In this document: positions 57,070 to 64,000 of the stretch, one piece after another
How positions within the stretch are numbered: position 1 is the stretch's first letter
How the letters are laid out: the number at the start of each line of letters is the position of its first letter
Assembly: GCF_047468865.1 (NCBI RefSeq)
Contig: NZ_JBLGTV010000001.1
Span: forward strand, 248,001 to 312,000
From: Castellaniella hirudinis_A
Lineage (GTDB): Bacteria; Pseudomonadota; Gammaproteobacteria; Burkholderiales; Burkholderiaceae_B
Direction of reading: 5' to 3'
DNA length: 64,000 nt
Made by a program: the position numbers and the translations under genes
Notes under the pieces: generated by a model
The model's database searches: none
What the model was told of the DNA's origin: nothing
The model's input: the letters and a program-made list of their open reading frames with translations, nothing else

Positions 57070-59286
57070 TCAGCGCAGCGTGTAGGTTCGCTGGCAGGCC
57101 TTGTTCAAGTGGGCCAGGATGACCGCTTCATCCTGGCTGTCGGTGATGCCGTCGCGGTACTGCGGGGTCGGGAAGTCGTAGACGCTGGACTGCCCCCAGT
57201 CGCGCGCGATCTGCCGCCAGTTGTCCAGATCTTGCGCATCGACCACGCCGTCCAGGTTGCCGTCGCCCGGGCAGGGCGGGTTGGATGCCAGCATGGCGTC
57301 CAGCTTGTCGCGCAAGTCCTGGCGGATGGCTTCCAGGCCGGGATCCGAGGTGGGCAGCAGATTGCGCTCCGCAGTATCCAGCAGCGGCACCGGGGCGGCC
57401 TGGTTGACTTCGTACAGTTCTTCGCTGCTGAATTCCTTTTGGCTGTCGGTCGCCGGGTCGTAGTCCACGCTGGTGTTGACCACCAGCTTGTAGCGTTCGT
57501 TGCGGATCGCCACGGAGGATTCGGGCACCAGGACGAGCGCGCTTTGGGGCGGATCGGCCTTGTAGCGCGCCTCGTTGACGTCGGCGCAGGTGGCGTAGCC
57601 CGCGCCCGGCGGATTGGTGGGGATCACCGAGGGGTCGTCGTAGCCCTCGCCCCAGTAGATGCCCATATTGTCTTCGCACACGCTTTTCGAGGTTGGGATC
57701 ACGGTGCAGGCCGTGCTCATGACGCAAGGGCCGTTGCGCCCGCCGTTGGCCTGTTCATTCAGCCCCCCCATGGTGAAGTTGATGGTGCGCAGGCTGCTCT
57801 GGGCCGGGTCGGTCAGGTAGGGCAGGATGCCGACTGAATCAATGGTGTGCGGCACTTCCCGCTGGGCATCCAGGCCGGCCAGTTCGCCGAAGAACTGGTA
57901 CAGATCGACCGTGTTGACCATATGGTCGACTTCGCGGTCGGGCTGCGCCACCTGCGGCCCGGCGATGATCAGCGGATCCCAGACGCCAGTCTGGTAGGCC
58001 GTGCCCTTGGCCCGCGTGAGATCGAAAGGCAGCTTCACGGCGGATGCCAGGGAACCATTGTCGCCGACGATCACGATCACGGTGTTGCTGGCTTCGGGCT
58101 TGTAGTCCAGGCTGCCGTCTTTTTTGCGGGTGGCCAGGCCGGTTTCCACCAGCAGGCGGCCGAATTCGGTGTCCAGGGCCTCTGTCATGCGATCCTGGAT
58201 GATGCGCTGATCCAGCGCCCCGCGGTCGCTGCCGTCGGCTGTGCAACTGAGCGCATCCAGGGGGCTGGCGCCGCCGGGCGCCAGAGGCACCAGTTTTTTC
58301 GGGGGCTGCTGCCAGGGCGTATGGGCGGCGCTGTAGCTGACCGTGGCCATCCAGGGCTTGCCGGCGGGGCGGGCGTTGATCCAGCGGATGGCGGCGTCGG
58401 TTTCGATGGTGGTGCGATAGCCCCGGGCGCGCGGGTCGGACAGCGGGACGGCCTCGGTGACGCCCTGGTCGATGATGACCAGCGGCGAGACATAGTAGGC
58501 GTTTTCGATATTGAAATCCAGGTACGACGGCATGGCGCCGCAGCTGGCGTTGGGGACGAGCAGGCCCCCGGCGGCGATGCACTGCAGGCCGGCCGCGTCT
58601 TGATCCGCCGAGGTCTGCGTCATGACGGCGCAACTGCCGTCGGCCTGGTAGCAGGCCCCGCTTTTGGCCCCGCCCGCGACCCGTTCGCCGGGGATGAAGC
58701 CGCACATGCGGGTGCCCGCCTTGTCGTAGCCGCCCACCGTCCGGTCGTTCGACCCGGGCAGTCCGCCGATCCAGCCGTAGAAATAATCCCAGCCCAGCAC
58801 GCTGGGCGTGGCGTTTTCGGCCTGGTTGTTTTCCGGTCCGCCCAAGTGGAATTTACCGAACATCGCGCTTTCATAGCCCGCTCGCTTCAGCAGCTTGGGC
58901 GTGGTGATGTCGTAGGGCGACACTTGGGACGTGGCCAGATCGCGGGGGCCGATGGCCTGGTTGATGCCGGTGCGCAGCGGATATCGGCCCAGGAACATGG
59001 CGGCCCGGCCCGGCGAGCACTCGGGCATGGACCAGGTGTTGCGAAACCGCACCCCGGCCTGGGCGACGGCATTGATGTTGGGCAGGATCGGCCACATATC
59101 GCCGCCGTAGCCGAAGACCTTCATCTGGTCGATGCCGACGTCGTCCATGATGACGAACAGGATATTGGGCGCTTGCGCCACGGGCTGGTCGGGGGTGCCG
59201 CCATCGCCGCCGCCGCTGTTGTCGCAGCCGGCCAGCGCCAGCATGGCCAGACTCGCCGCGCATAGGGCGGGAATATTTTTCTTCAA
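57070..59286 (-). CDS. Lipoprotein sulfatase with C-terminal dockerin-like module
   Basis: 738 residues. Lipobox LALAGC (Cys21) followed by Asp-Asn-Ser. Alkaline-phosphatase-fold core: metal ligands Asp48/Asp49 (FVIMDDVG) and the type I sulfatase signature ECSPGR with Cys90 for conversion to formylglycine, then AAMFLGRYPLRTG and GDNGSLASAVK. The C-terminus has a calcium-loop DGNLDGVVDAQD, dockerin type I-like, plus a second degenerate loop. Starts with TTG (59286) behind GGAG 8 bases upstream. The only CxPxR sulfatase in the window; the likely partner is the FGE at 12.2 kb. Substrate unknown; choline- or aryl-type sulfate esters are possible. Confidence 0.9.
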   Translation of the reverse strand: MKKNIPALCAASLAMLALAGCDNSGGGDGGTPDQPVAQAPNILFVIMDDVGIDQMKVFGYGGDMWPILPNINAVAQAGVRFRNTWSMPECSPGRAAMFLGRYPLRTGINQAIGPRDLATSQVSPYDITTPKLLKRAGYESAMFGKFHLGGPENNQAENATPSVLGWDYFYGWIGGLPGSNDRTVGGYDKAGTRMCGFIPGERVAGGAKSGACYQADGSCAVMTQTSADQDAAGLQCIAAGGLLVPNASCGAMPSYLDFNIENAYYVSPLVIIDQGVTEAVPLSDPRARGYRTTIETDAAIRWINARPAGKPWMATVSYSAAHTPWQQPPKKLVPLAPGGASPLDALSCTADGSDRGALDQRIIQDRMTEALDTEFGRLLVETGLATRKKDGSLDYKPEASNTVIVIVGDNGSLASAVKLPFDLTRAKGTAYQTGVWDPLIIAGPQVAQPDREVDHMVNTVDLYQFFGELAGLDAQREVPHTIDSVGILPYLTDPAQSSLRTINFTMGGLNEQANGGRNGPCVMSTACTVIPTSKSVCEDNMGIYWGEGYDDPSVIPTNPPGAGYATCADVNEARYKADPPQSALVLVPESSVAIRNERYKLVVNTSVDYDPATDSQKEFSSEELYEVNQAAPVPLLDTAERNLLPTSDPGLEAIRQDLRDKLDAMLASNPPCPGDGNLDGVVDAQDLDNWRQIARDWGQSSVYDFPTPQYRDGITDSQDEAVILAHLNKACQRTYTLR

Positions 59287-59663
59287 GGGTTTCTCCGGTA
59301 TGTGCGGCCTTCGGGCGCAGGGTGCGGGCCGTTGCTCGTTTCGCTAAAACGTACCAGATTTTTCTTGAGGTGTGAAGTTTATTTTCATGCCCCGGTGCTG
59401 TCGCGCGATCCTGGGCAGGGGTTTTCCTGGACGGGGTTTTCAATGGCCGGCCCGGATTGCTGTGTTCGTGGAAAAAACAAGCAGGTACAATTTATGCATA
59501 AACAATTTGCGCATCATACAAAGACAACCGGCAAAGCCCGACTTGAATCAAGCTTCAACCCAGCTTGATTCAAGTTTGATTCACATGGCGAGCAGGCTGC
59601 CCGAGCGGCCCTTGGTGGCCTGGTTTGCCCGCTGCGGCCTTGCCCGACCCGGAGACCGTATTC
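59287..59663. other. Sulfatase/RTX-protein divergent intergenic region
   Basis: 377 bases without a credible gene; small open frames lack ribosome binding sites and cross the inverted repeat. An isolated -10-like TACAAT (59486-59491) points toward the secreted repeat protein; a good -35 is not seen. The inverted repeat at 59541-59575 lies between this -10 and the gene. Confidence 0.55.
59541..59575. repeat. 14-bp perfect inverted repeat with palindromic arms
   Basis: ACTTGAATCAAGCT (59541-59554), spacer TCAACCC, AGCTTGATTCAAGT (59562-59575). Each arm contains its own near-palindrome CTTGA-N-TCAAG, and a third half-site TTTGATTC follows at 59575-59582. It lies 88 bases before the repeat-protein gene, in its 5' untranslated region if the upstream -10 is used. 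Confidence 0.75.
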
Positions 59664-62123
59664 ATGGCATACAACCTGTTCAACGAAGACTATTACCTGA
59701 CCTATAACCCGGATGTGGCCGCCGCCATTCTGCAGGGCAATGGCCTGACCGCCGAGCAGCATTTCAATCTATTCGGCAATGCCGAAGGCCGCGCCCCCGG
59801 CCCCTTGTTCGACCCGCAATATTATCTGTCGGCCAACCCGGACGTGGCCGACGCCGTGCTGGCCGGCCTGATCACCGCGTATGATCATTTTCTGCTGTAC
59901 GGCATCCCGGAAGACCGTTCGCCGCTGATTGTTTTCGACCCCGACTATTATCTGGCCTTGAATCCCGACGTGGCCGCCGCGCTGGGCGCGGATTTGAATG
60001 CGGTGCAGCATTTTTTGCAGTACGGCAGCACTGAAACCCGCGCCATCTCGCCCTTCATCGACCTGGCCGCATATCTGGCGGCCAACCCCGATGTAGCGGG
60101 CGCGGTGGCCGCCGGGCAGATGACCGCGCTGCAGCACCTGATGAACTACGGTGTGCTGGAAAGCCGCGACCTGGGCAACGGCATCGACCTGGCCATTTTC
60201 CAGAATGATGCGTCGTTCATGGATGCGTTGAGCGCGGGCAATTACGACCTGGCGTTGGCGCGCATGGCGCAGATCGCCCCTTTTCTGCCCGATTTTCAGC
60301 CGCCCGACGGCTGGACGCCCGCGCCCGACACGCCGATTCCCGTGGATTTCGTGCCGCCCGAGGGCTCCAAGCTGGTGGTGCCGCCCGGGGTGGTGGTGCC
60401 GGATGATTTGCTGCCGCTGCCCGACACGTTCGAGTCGGATCATGCCGGCGGGGGTGGGAGCGGCGGTGGCGGGGGTGGCCCCGCCTTTACCGTGACGGAC
60501 GACGGCGGCGGCCTCCATACCCTGGGTGTCTTGAACGGCGACGTCGTGATCACCGTGGACGGCGACGACTATGTCTTTACGCCGGCCACGGGGGCGGCGG
60601 TTCGCGTGCCGGTGGATGACGTGGACGGCCTGATCGTCAACGACATCACCCTGTCCGGCCTGGGGCCGGTGATCAGCGGCATGCAGATCACCGGCACGGG
60701 CGGCGTTGTGGTCAATCGGCTGCAGGATCAGCACGATGACGCGGGCAATATGAACGCGGACTTGAGTGGCCTCAGCACCGTTCAGGTTGATGCATACTAC
60801 GATATTGCCGGTGGCTCGACCCTCAGCCAGGATATCAGGCTGGGCACGGCTTCGGTCTGGGTCGAGAACTCGACGGGGGAGGGCGACCTGAGAGCCTATA
60901 GAAAAGCGGACTCGTTAGACTTTGGAGCGTCATCGCTGCACCTTGCCGATAATGTCGAATTGATTGCTTTCGGCTACCAGCTTGAGGGCGCCCAGATCCA
61001 GGGGCAAGGCAAGGTGAGTGTCAGCCGCTTGTCGGCTGATTCAGATTTTTCCGGCCTGGCGGATTCTCTGATCGTCACAGCGACAGTCAGTTCGGGTAGC
61101 TCGGATGTCACCCTGAATCCGACATTGGCTGTGGTTGACCTGTTTTCTGTCCAGTCAGCCGCAACCTTGACGTTGACGGCTGATCAGGCGGACGGCCGGC
61201 CGATTGCCGGCAAAGGCGAAGTCACAATCCTGGGGGCCGCTGGCGACCAGATACTGACCGTTAAGACGACTGGTGAGGGCCTAAGCAAAGGCACCAACTT
61301 CATCGCCGGCGGCCTCGGGGCCGACCAGATCACCCTGGGCGATGGCGAGGACATCGTGATCGTCGGCGGGGCCAGGCCGGCCGTCGCGCAGGAAACCACC
61401 TTGAGTTTCAATACCAGCGCGCTTGGATATGATGTCCTCGAACCGCTAACTGTCACCATTGAGGCTGGTGGTCTGGGCCCCGTCACGATCAGCAGCTCGA
61501 TTGCTCCACTCAGTATGGAAGGCAGCCTTGCTAATTTGGCGGCAGCGATCAACGCGTCCACCGCGCTGGCGGGCGTGATAGAACCCGTGGATGACGCCGC
61601 CGATTTTTCCGGCGGCCAGCTCACCCTGGTCGCCGCGGAGGACGGATTGGCTGGGGCCTTCAGTGTGACGTCATCGGCCAGTCAGCTTGAGGCAATCGAG
61701 ATCACCCAATGCCCGAAGGACGCCCGGGACGTGTCGGAATCTCCGGCCATCGACCATGGCTGGGATGTGATTACCGGGTTTACGGTAGGCCAGGACTACC
61801 TCCAGCTGGAGGACGGCTATACCGTGGTCAAGACGGGCAGCATTACGGTTGGCGCCGACTCGCATGCGATCAGTAGTGCGGGCATTGTGGCCGACACCAG
61901 CAGTATCGGGGAACTGGACACGGTCCTGCAGGCCCTGGCCGACCAATTGACCGCCACCAGCCAGGCCACCGTGGCGTTTGAGCACGGTGGCCATACCTAT
62001 GTGTTTCAAAGCGACGGCGTCGGCGGCCTGACGACGGCCGACACGCTGATTCAGCTGGCCGGTGTAACGGATTTGGACGACCTGGACGGGATCCTGGGTT
62101 CCTCACTGCCGCCGCCCCCCTGA
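59664..62123 (+). CDS. Secreted repeat protein with RTX motif and T1SS-type C-terminus
   Basis: 819 residues, no N-terminal signal. Residues 5-170 are four copies of a 41-43-residue unit, core YYLxxNPDVAxA...HFxxYGxxExR (Asn-Pro-Asp at 15, 58, 100 and 141), plus a degenerate fifth (172-210). A Gly/Ser linker (about 268-280), a long Thr/Val/Asp-rich beta region with one RTX-like pair (GGLGADQITLGDGEDIV, about 549-565), and an acidic C-terminus (FEHGGHTYVFQSDGVGG; LIQLAGVTDLDDLDGIL) resembling type I secretion signals. Related units occur in large calcium-binding exoproteins. Codon use in the beta region (about 60750-61700) is less GC-rich. No T1SS exporter genes are nearby. GGAG precedes the ATG. 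Confidence 0.78.
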   Translation: MAYNLFNEDYYLTYNPDVAAAILQGNGLTAEQHFNLFGNAEGRAPGPLFDPQYYLSANPDVADAVLAGLITAYDHFLLYGIPEDRSPLIVFDPDYYLALNPDVAAALGADLNAVQHFLQYGSTETRAISPFIDLAAYLAANPDVAGAVAAGQMTALQHLMNYGVLESRDLGNGIDLAIFQNDASFMDALSAGNYDLALARMAQIAPFLPDFQPPDGWTPAPDTPIPVDFVPPEGSKLVVPPGVVVPDDLLPLPDTFESDHAGGGGSGGGGGGPAFTVTDDGGGLHTLGVLNGDVVITVDGDDYVFTPATGAAVRVPVDDVDGLIVNDITLSGLGPVISGMQITGTGGVVVNRLQDQHDDAGNMNADLSGLSTVQVDAYYDIAGGSTLSQDIRLGTASVWVENSTGEGDLRAYRKADSLDFGASSLHLADNVELIAFGYQLEGAQIQGQGKVSVSRLSADSDFSGLADSLIVTATVSSGSSDVTLNPTLAVVDLFSVQSAATLTLTADQADGRPIAGKGEVTILGAAGDQILTVKTTGEGLSKGTNFIAGGLGADQITLGDGEDIVIVGGARPAVAQETTLSFNTSALGYDVLEPLTVTIEAGGLGPVTISSSIAPLSMEGSLANLAAAINASTALAGVIEPVDDAADFSGGQLTLVAAEDGLAGAFSVTSSASQLEAIEITQCPKDARDVSESPAIDHGWDVITGFTVGQDYLQLEDGYTVVKTGSITVGADSHAISSAGIVADTSSIGELDTVLQALADQLTATSQATVAFEHGGHTYVFQSDGVGGLTTADTLIQLAGVTDLDDLDGILGSSLPPPP

Positions 62124-62293
62124 TTCGTCCGAGTCGACCTTTTCGTCAGCCGAACGGCGGACGTTCCGGCTGTCGATGACGCTTGGAGCGGGCGGCAACG
62201 GCCCGGCCTGATGTCGCCCAGGCCGTTGCCGCCGTCGCTGCTGGTGCCGCTGTCGCTGCTTGTATCTCCGTTGCCGCTGGCAGCCGTTGCCGC

Positions 62294-62647
62294 CTATGCC
62301 GTTGCCGGCGTGGCGAATTCGTCGAATGCGGCCACCGCATTGGCCGCGTACATGGCCACGGGCCCACCGCCCATGTAGATGGCCACGCCCAGGGCTTCGT
62401 GCACTTCTTCGGGGGTGGCCCCCAGGCGAACCAGGGCCTTGGTGTGAAACCCGATGCAGCCGTCGCAGCGCGCCGCCACCCCCAGGGCCAGCGCGATGAG
62501 TTCCTTGGTTTTCGGGTCCAGCGCGCCGCCGGCCAGGGCGGCCCTGCCCAGGTCGCTGAAGCTTTTCATGACCGGGGCCTGAGTCTTGCGCAACTGCGCA
62601 AGGTGGCTGGAGATTTCTTGCGTTATGGCTTGGTACGGTTTGGTCAT
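62294..62647 (-). CDS. AhpD-like carboxymuconolactone-decarboxylase-family protein
   Basis: 117-residue helical protein with the redox motif CDGCIGFHT at about 60-68 and GATPEEVHEALGVAIYMGGG near the end. The start MTKPYQAI is preferred because AAAGGA lies 10 bases upstream; an upstream ATG would add 34 unconserved residues. Divergent from the ArsR regulator with a shared operator region, so it is probably its target. Confidence 0.85.
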   Translation of the reverse strand: MTKPYQAITQEISSHLAQLRKTQAPVMKSFSDLGRAALAGGALDPKTKELIALALGVAARCDGCIGFHTKALVRLGATPEEVHEALGVAIYMGGGPVAMYAANAVAAFDEFATPATA

Positions 62648-62764
62648 TGCCGGGTTCCTTTGTGATGGTGGTTGCCCGCCGCCGCAGGGCGGCTTGGGCT
62701 GGTGGTATGGATTGCCTGCGTGGGTGATGCTGTGCTGTGTATTGTCCATTAATTAAGAATATGC

Positions 62765-62786
62765 TAAATTAGATTTAACTAAATTA
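62765..62786. promoter_or_regulatory. Imperfect palindrome in the ArsR/AhpD divergent region
   Basis: TAAATTAG-N6-CTAAATTA (one mismatch), 21 bases before the arsR start and 117 bases before the AhpD-like start. Contains TTTAACTAAAT (62774-62784), also found inverted next to the mobA palindrome. A probable binding site of the adjacent ArsR protein. Confidence 0.5.
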
Positions 62787-62807
62787 CAAGACAGAACACC
62801 GGGATTC

Positions 62808-63119
62808 ATGACACACGCTTTATCCGATCTAGAACGCCTGCAAGACAGTGCCGCCCAGGCGGCGGCCTTGCTGCACGCGGTCGGCAATCCGCACCGGCTG
62901 CTGGTGCTGTGCCTGCTGCTGGCCGAGGACGAAATGACTGTCGGCGCGTTGAACAAGATGGTCGATCTCAGCCCATCGGCGTTATCGCAGCATCTGGCCA
63001 AAATGCGCGACGAGGGCCTGGTCACCTACCGGCGCGAGGCGCAGACGCTGTATTACCGCATTGACAACCCCAACGTGGCCAAGCTGATCGGCACGCTGAA
63101 AGATATTTTTTGCCCTTGA
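62808..63119 (+). CDS. ArsR-family repressor, YgaV/SqrR/BigR type
   Basis: 103-residue winged-helix regulator. Very similar in layout to YgaV: AAQAAALLHAVGNPHRLLVL opening, recognition helix LSPSALSQHLAKMRDEGLV, and the end TLKDIFCP. Two cysteines are placed as in persulfide-sensing members: Cys35 (LVLCLLL) and Cys102 (FCP). I infer sensing of sulfide or persulfide by disulfide or tetrasulfide formation. The gene is followed by a DUF2892 gene, as ygaV is by ygaP. Confidence 0.88.
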   Translation: MTHALSDLERLQDSAAQAAALLHAVGNPHRLLVLCLLLAEDEMTVGALNKMVDLSPSALSQHLAKMRDEGLVTYRREAQTLYYRIDNPNVAKLIGTLKDIFCP

Positions 63120-63202
63120 ATGGGCGCCTGGCAGTACGTCGGCTGGCAAGCGGCGGGTATTCCGGGGGCGCATCGGGGGGCTTTCATCACAGGAGAAAAC
63201 GG

Positions 63203-63394
63203 ATGAAATCCAACTTAGGTGGTTTAGATCGTGGGTTGCGCGTGGCGCTGGGCGTGGTGTTGATCGCCCTGGCCGCCACCGGAACCGTGGGCTGGTGGGG
63301 CTGGGTGGGGGTGATCCCGTTGGTGACCGGGCTGGCGGGCTTTTGCCCCCTGTACCGGCTGCTGGGGTTCAGCAGCTGCCCGTTGAAGAAATAG
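63203..63394 (+). CDS. DUF2892 (YgaP-like) inner-membrane protein
   Basis: 63 residues, two transmembrane helices (about 12-30 and 32-48) and the CPLY motif (GFCPLYRLLGFSSCPLK) of DUF2892. AGGAG at 63191-63195 precedes the ATG. In YgaP this domain is fused to a rhodanese; here it stands alone behind the ArsR gene. Function not established; context suggests sulfide or sulfur stress. Confidence 0.85.
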   Translation: MKSNLGGLDRGLRVALGVVLIALAATGTVGWWGWVGVIPLVTGLAGFCPLYRLLGFSSCPLKK

Positions 63395-63406
63395 GGTTTG
63401 GGCCGC

Positions 63407-64000
63407 GTGGTGTCCGGGCAACCGCTTGCCGGTATCCCGGTTCTCGACCTTGGGCAAGCCTACGACCAGCGCTACGCCGATGCCGACTTTCACTATGATG
63501 GCCATGGCCGCCTCTCTGAATTCTTTGGCCGCAGCGTGGCGGTGCATCGTCATGACCGCTACTTCCAGCTCCATTACATCCACAACGGGCATGTCCATCT
63601 TTACCTGGACGATCGCCCATATCGCCTGGAAGGGCCGTTGTGTTTCCTCACGCCGCCTGGCGTCCCCCACGCCTTCGTCACCGATGCCGCCAGCGAAGGC
63701 CAGGTTGTCACTGTGCGCCAGCAACTGGTCTGGCAACTGTTCGAAGGCGAACCCGTTCTGTCCCCCCGGCTGAACCAGCCGCTGTGCGTCAGCCTGGGCG
63801 AGCAGCGGGACGAGGCCGCCCGCGTTGCGGCGCACCTGGCGCCCCTGTTCCAGCAGGTGGCCGACGAATTCGCCAGCCGGCGCGATGGCCGTGAGGCCAA
63901 CCTCCTGGCCTTGCTGCGATTGATCCTGTCCAAACTGCTGTATCTGGCCGAATGGCCGCAGCGCGACAGCCTGGCACCGGCCCATGACCTGCTGCAGTTT
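63407..64000 (+). CDS. AraC-family regulator, HpaA-like (5' part)
   Basis: At least 197 codons, cut by the window end before the DNA-binding domain. The frame reads an AraC-type cupin: FFGRSVAVHRHDRYFQLHYI, LEGPLCFLTPPGVPHAF and VVTVRQQLVWQLFEGEP closely resemble E. coli HpaA, the activator of 4-hydroxyphenylacetate hydroxylase genes. GTG codons at 63407 and 63410 (and TTG 63398) compete as starts; none has a strong ribosome binding site. An aromatic degradation operon may lie just beyond the window. Confidence 0.82.
   Translation, partial: MVSGQPLAGIPVLDLGQAYDQRYADADFHYDGHGRLSEFFGRSVAVHRHDRYFQLHYIHNGHVHLYLDDRPYRLEGPLCFLTPPGVPHAFVTDAASEGQVVTVRQQLVWQLFEGEPVLSPRLNQPLCVSLGEQRDEAARVAAHLAPLFQQVADEFASRRDGREANLLALLRLILSKLLYLAEWPQRDSLAPAHDLLQF

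Noticed and set aside
59302..59568. 88-residue open frame between the sulfatase and the repeat-protein gene
   Set aside because: No ribosome binding site, it covers promoter-like DNA and ends inside the inverted repeat; the translation has no family features.

Overview
The window is GC-rich, densely coding chromosomal DNA from a betaproteobacterium, most likely Burkholderiales and probably Alcaligenaceae-like. The pointers are the yheS-prmB-dapE-dapD block, flagellar genes in the betaproteobacterial arrangement, a single-locus type II secretion system (T2SS), a MobA-type 3-hydroxybenzoate hydroxylase and an HpaA-type regulator. This assignment is inference from gene content; there is no rRNA in the window, and I found no tRNA, phage, IS element or CRISPR array.

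Layout: (1) 1-2.3 kb: the 3' part of uvrD, then two decayed toxin-antitoxin modules (an orphan higA behind a higB stump, and ccdA with an internally deleted ccdB). (2) 2.35-6.84 kb, minus strand: a five-gene operon with an AhpD-like protein, an acyl-CoA-dehydrogenase-like flavoenzyme and a NitT/TauT-type ABC importer. (3) 7.0-11.9 kb, minus strand: ABC-F ATPase, prmB, dapE, dapD. (4) 12.2-25.1 kb: a membrane-anchored formylglycine-generating enzyme, then a complete T2SS (gspO, divergent gspC, gspGHIJKLMNDEF). (5) 25.2-42.2 kb: flagellar basal body, export and filament-cap genes (fliRQPONML, fliKJIHGF, fliE, an FlhB-C paralogue, a second FliK-like gene, fliTSD, flaG) and fliA; flagellin, motor and chemosensory kinase genes are absent. 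(6) 42.3-47.6 kb: hemerythrin, alaS, tusA-like, rpsP-rimM-trmD (without rplS). (7) 47.7-53.2 kb: a chemoreceptor behind an FNR-type promoter, an Ntn amidohydrolase and a mobA-like hydroxylase. (8) 53.2-59.3 kb, minus strand: an SbcCD-like pair and a lipoprotein sulfatase. (9) 59.5-64 kb: a secreted repeat/RTX-type protein, an AhpD-like protein diverging from a YgaV/SqrR-type ArsR regulator with a DUF2892 membrane protein, and the start of an HpaA-like AraC regulator.

Working together: the most suggestive link is between the exported formylglycine-generating enzyme at 12.2 kb, the T2SS beside it, and the sulfatase at 57-59 kb. The sulfatase has the CxPxR cysteine that this enzyme would oxidise and a lipoprotein N-terminus beginning Cys-Asp-Asn-Ser, like pullulanase, the classical T2SS lipoprotein substrate. 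I infer a surface-displayed sulfatase system. A sulfur theme recurs (NitT/TauT importer with an SfnC/DszC-like flavoenzyme, TusA-like protein, putative persulfide-sensing ArsR). Several regulatory structures are visible directly: an FNR class II promoter, a sigma-28 promoter, an intrinsic terminator abutting the trmD start codon, and several long perfect inverted repeats.
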